DNA of 64,000 bases from Rotaria sordida (Eukaryota; Rotifera; Eurotatoria; Philodinida; Philodinidae). The stretch lies in contig CAJNOL010000429.1 in the NCBI GenBank assembly GCA_905250125.1, forward strand, positions 1 through 64,000. Reading direction: 5' to 3'. Within the stretch, counting starts at the first letter, position 1. Every line of letters begins with the position of its first letter. The position numbers and the translations under genes are program-made. Below the pieces are notes generated by a model. That model was not told the origin of the DNA and made no database searches. It saw only the letters and a program-made list of their open reading frames with translations. Positions 61,500-64,000 of this stretch are shown piece after piece.

Positions 61500-61530
61500 T
61501 GCTGTTGTTGTTGTTGTTGTTGTTGTTGGG
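61500..61530. repeat. (GTT)n trinucleotide repeat
   Basis: Nine or so TTG/GTT units 40-70 bp upstream of the F-box start codon (minus strand), therefore probably in its 5' UTR or promoter. Confidence 0.8.
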
Positions 61531-62605
61531 TGAGAACGAAACAAAATAACGGTGCAATTTTTTTTATTTATAGACGAGAGGAAAGAACTTTTATCGTTGT
61601 CGATTGCTAGTCTTTTTTCTTCAGTGTGTTTTTTTTTATCTTTAAAGAAAAAGAAAAAGAAAAAGCATGGTCAGAAAATAAATCAATCGGTGTGAAGTCT
61701 TGTGTGATCCTGATTTTTTTAGAATATTGATTATTTCTATGTCCTGGTGAATTTTTGAACAAAAAAAAATGACTATGATGAATTCGTCCTTGATTTGTTT
61801 GTGACATGGGATAAACACAACAAGAGCGGCAGTTGAATATGAGGGCGGTAGAGGAACAGGTTCGAGATATGTCAAGAAAACGTTAATACAACTATCATTT
61901 TGAAATGCTTTTGCTTTTTTTGTATATTCTGCAATAATATACAGATTTTTCTCTTGCAATGATTCAGCAACTAAGTGATCGGAAGAGATTAAAAGTAATT
62001 TTATTGTATCTCGATTTAATCGCTATGTTGATTGTTATTTTGATACCAGAATGGTTTTTTTGTTCTGTTGATTTCATTATATTGCTGTTTATTAAATCTA
62101 TTTATTTTTTGTTTATATATTGCTAAATAAACCATCTTAAAAAGATTAAATTATTAATATATATATATATAGATATATGTTGGCGTCCAAAATGAGATCT
62201 CGGAGCCGAGATGAGATGCATCCAATATCGGACTGAGAGGTAAATTAATGTTAAAACTCGAACTAGCATATAGATTGGAGGAGCTACGGGGACTTATTTT
62301 TTTTGGGATTTATTAGATTTTTTCAAAGTTTCGGAATATTTTTTTTTTCTATGACATATATTATGAAAGTTTTATGTCATTTATAAGATTTATCTAAAAT
62401 AATTGTATTATAGGAATTGTCATACAAACTCCTTAACATCAAATAATTCCTCACCGGAACTATTGGAGATATTATCTCTGTCAGCATTTTCCTACACGCA
62501 GCCCTCTAACAGGAATTGATTCTTCAGCGGATGCATTCTAAAAATAACAGGATCGATTTATATTAATAATTACTGTTCTCAAGTTTTTATAACTAATTAA
62601 TAACA

Positions 62606-62676
62606 CCAGATGATTTAATGGTTAGAGCAATGGCTTTTCAGTTCATACATTTCAATTTCAAATCCTTATTTGATCC
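62606..62676 (+). other. Degenerate tRNA-like sequence (tRNA pseudogene or SINE head)
   Basis: TTTAATGGTTAGAGCA resembles a tRNA D-arm/A box. TTTCAATTTCAAATCC, about 30 nt later, resembles a T-arm/B box. A weak anticodon stem (ATGGC / TTCAT, imperfect) with loop TTTTCAG sits between. Stems are too poor for a functional tRNA. Confidence 0.35.
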
Positions 62677-62896
62677 ATTCTTTTTTTTTTGTTATTCAAC
62701 ACTTTCTTTTGATTAATATATCATAAAAAGATTCCAATTAATAATCCTATCATTAATATATGGATAGAATAGAGATGATACTGAATGAGTTTTTATGCAT
62801 TAATGATTATCTTGATCCATTATAGTTTTTCATAATTTGTATAAAATTCATCATATTTCTTTGATAATTGTATCAACAAATAAGAAATTTCTTTTC

Positions 62897-62969
62897 TGAC
62901 TTCAGTAATAATTAAATAAGACAGTCTTCTCTGATTTCAGCAATAATTAAATAAGACGTAGTCTTCTCT
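62897..62969. repeat. Tandem duplication of about 36 bp
   Basis: TGACTTCAGTAATAATTAAA...GACAGTCTTCTC is followed at once by TGATTTCAGCAATAATTAAA...GACGTAGTCTTCTC. This is a recent two-copy tandem repeat in non-coding DNA. Confidence 0.8.
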
Positions 62970-63683
62970 GCAAAAGTCAGAAAAAAAACATTTATTAAGT
63001 TGAATAGCTGTCAATAGTGAAAGGAAGTAGTCAAAAAGATGATAATATAAGAAAACTACTTGCGACTCAGTGTCGTGGAAAAGTCTATTTAATATATAAT
63101 AAATTAGTTTGTAATCTGAATTCGTAATAATGATTGAACACGCAATAACATTACAAGAATAATGAATCAGTTCAATATCGTAGTTCATATCAATCCTTTA
63201 CTAAAAGTGGATATCCAAATCGAGTCAGTTATTCAGTAAACTGGGACTGATGTATGTACCTAATTGAGTGAGAGTAATGACGTTTCAATTAATACAATCA
63301 TCAGTTGATCCATTAAGTTTGGATCCGTATATTCATGGAAAATTTTTGTATACAAATAATGTCCTTCATTGAATATTTTGCTGGATGTGAATAAACATTA
63401 AATAAAAATTTTGCATCAAGACTAAAATCTTTTTTATAATCCGGTTTCGATCGAGTAGTATTTTTTAACTTTTGAATGACATATTTTGATCAATAAAAAA
63501 CATTATTTCTTTTATTCCATTGAGAAAACATTCGAACAAAATACGTCCAGACCGAGTACATCCGAACCGGACATACTTAAGGATTTTTTCTTTCTTCTTT
63601 TATCCATTGAGAAAATCACGTCATTCGAAAGTTAAAACACTTCTCTATCAAACTCAGATTATAAAAAGGATCTTAGTCTCACT

Positions 63684-63840
63684 AGAAAACTATCCGTAAC
63701 CGTTCGAAATCTTTACTTAATTTATCTATTAATAATTCTATTAATTAAGATGCCATTATTTCCTCGTAGTTCATTAAGAAGAATCAGAATCCAATATCGA
63801 TAAACTTTTAACATCAATTCATTCTCAATTCGATCATTGA
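63684..63840. repeat. Family B flank, copy 3
   Basis: Shares ordered blocks with 37510-37680: GAAAACTATxxxTAA, ATCTTTACTTAATTT, TCTATT, a stretch with ATTAAGAA...AATTC-like sequence, TTTTAACAT and TCTCAAT. It is in the same orientation as 37510-37680. Confidence 0.55.
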
Positions 63841-64000
63841 ACCCATCCCATCTCGGATGCGAGATTCATCTAGATCAATTCGAAATTGGATGGAATCTTA
63901 GGTTTGCATGGTAACATATATTCTTAAGTTGGAACATAAAAGAATATGTTTGTCTATTAATATACAATAACTAGGTTTTTTTTATTTTATTAATATTTTT

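Larger units (their letters stand above)
61531..64000. other. Terminal repeat-rich intergenic region
   Basis: No supported gene. It contains a tRNA-like fragment (62606-62676), a short tandem duplication (62897-62969), a distant inverted pair (62190-62240 with 63838-63885) and a family B-related segment (63684-63840). The remaining sequence is plain AT-rich DNA. Confidence 0.5.

Noticed and set aside
1-64000. Bacterial-style operons, CRISPR arrays, rRNA or phage elements
   Set aside because: No regularly spaced direct repeats, no Shine-Dalgarno-led gene strings and no rRNA-like sequence; the gene structure is eukaryotic throughout.

Overview
The window is AT-rich nuclear DNA of an invertebrate animal. 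Coding exons are separated by mostly 45-90 bp GT-AG introns. There is a true innexin (invertebrate gap junction) together with metazoan regulators such as MORC2, MIER, UNC119, eIF4B and UBAP2L/Lingerer. The compact introns, A/T-biased codons, glutamine/serine runs, single-exon F-box gene and many small decayed DNA transposons fit a bdelloid rotifer (Rotaria-like). That placement is an inference; no marker in the window proves it. Two assembly gaps of 100 N lie at 11776-11875 and 36849-36948.

Layout. 1-774 (+): 3' end of an unrecognised gene. 2723-5411 (-): UFSP2, the UFM1-specific protease. 5654 to the first gap (-): an iron-regulatory-protein-1/aconitase-like protein whose key cluster cysteine and catalytic serine are replaced. 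12252-13473 (+): 3' part of a MIER-type ELM2/SANT co-repressor, diverging from the IRP1-like gene across the gap. 13.5-18.2 kb: intergenic, with a decayed mariner transposase. 18238-19853 (+): TBATA/SPATIAL-family gene. 20777-24245 (+): UBAP2L/Lingerer. 24913-30196 (+): eIF4B-like, with a 2.8 kb last intron holding a hAT remnant. 30680-32954 (+): UNC119. 33196-36293 (+): MORC2-like ATPase with CW finger. 36.3-38.9 kb: repeats and the second gap. 38908 to about 47984 (-): a large (about 1,470 aa) unrecognised, mostly helical protein. 48054-49265 (+): a thioredoxin-fold protein without redox cysteines, head-to-head with the large gene. 49425-49889 (+): claudin-like tetraspan. 50078-50452 (-): small Cys-rich surface protein. 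51645-55161 (-): aquaglyceroporin. 58358-59833 (-): innexin. 60495-61460 (-): F-box/LRR-like protein. 61.5-64 kb: repeats and no gene.

How the genes relate. This is an ordinary eukaryotic mosaic, not an operon or island. Recurrent themes are protein quality control and UFMylation (UFSP2, F-box), translation and RNA control (IRP1-like, eIF4B, UBAP2L), chromatin repression (MIER, MORC2) and membrane channels or junctions (aquaglyceroporin, innexin, claudin-like). Nearly all unusually long introns coincide with repeat or transposon insertions.

Most promising leads: the natural Cys-to-Ser change in the IRP1-like protein; the large unknown helical gene and its divergent thioredoxin-like neighbour; a phase-symmetric optional exon in the aquaglyceroporin; a 21-nt innexin micro-exon; and several related foldback repeat families. 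Exon borders were read by eye from splice motifs, reading frame and remembered homologues. No search or alignment software was run.
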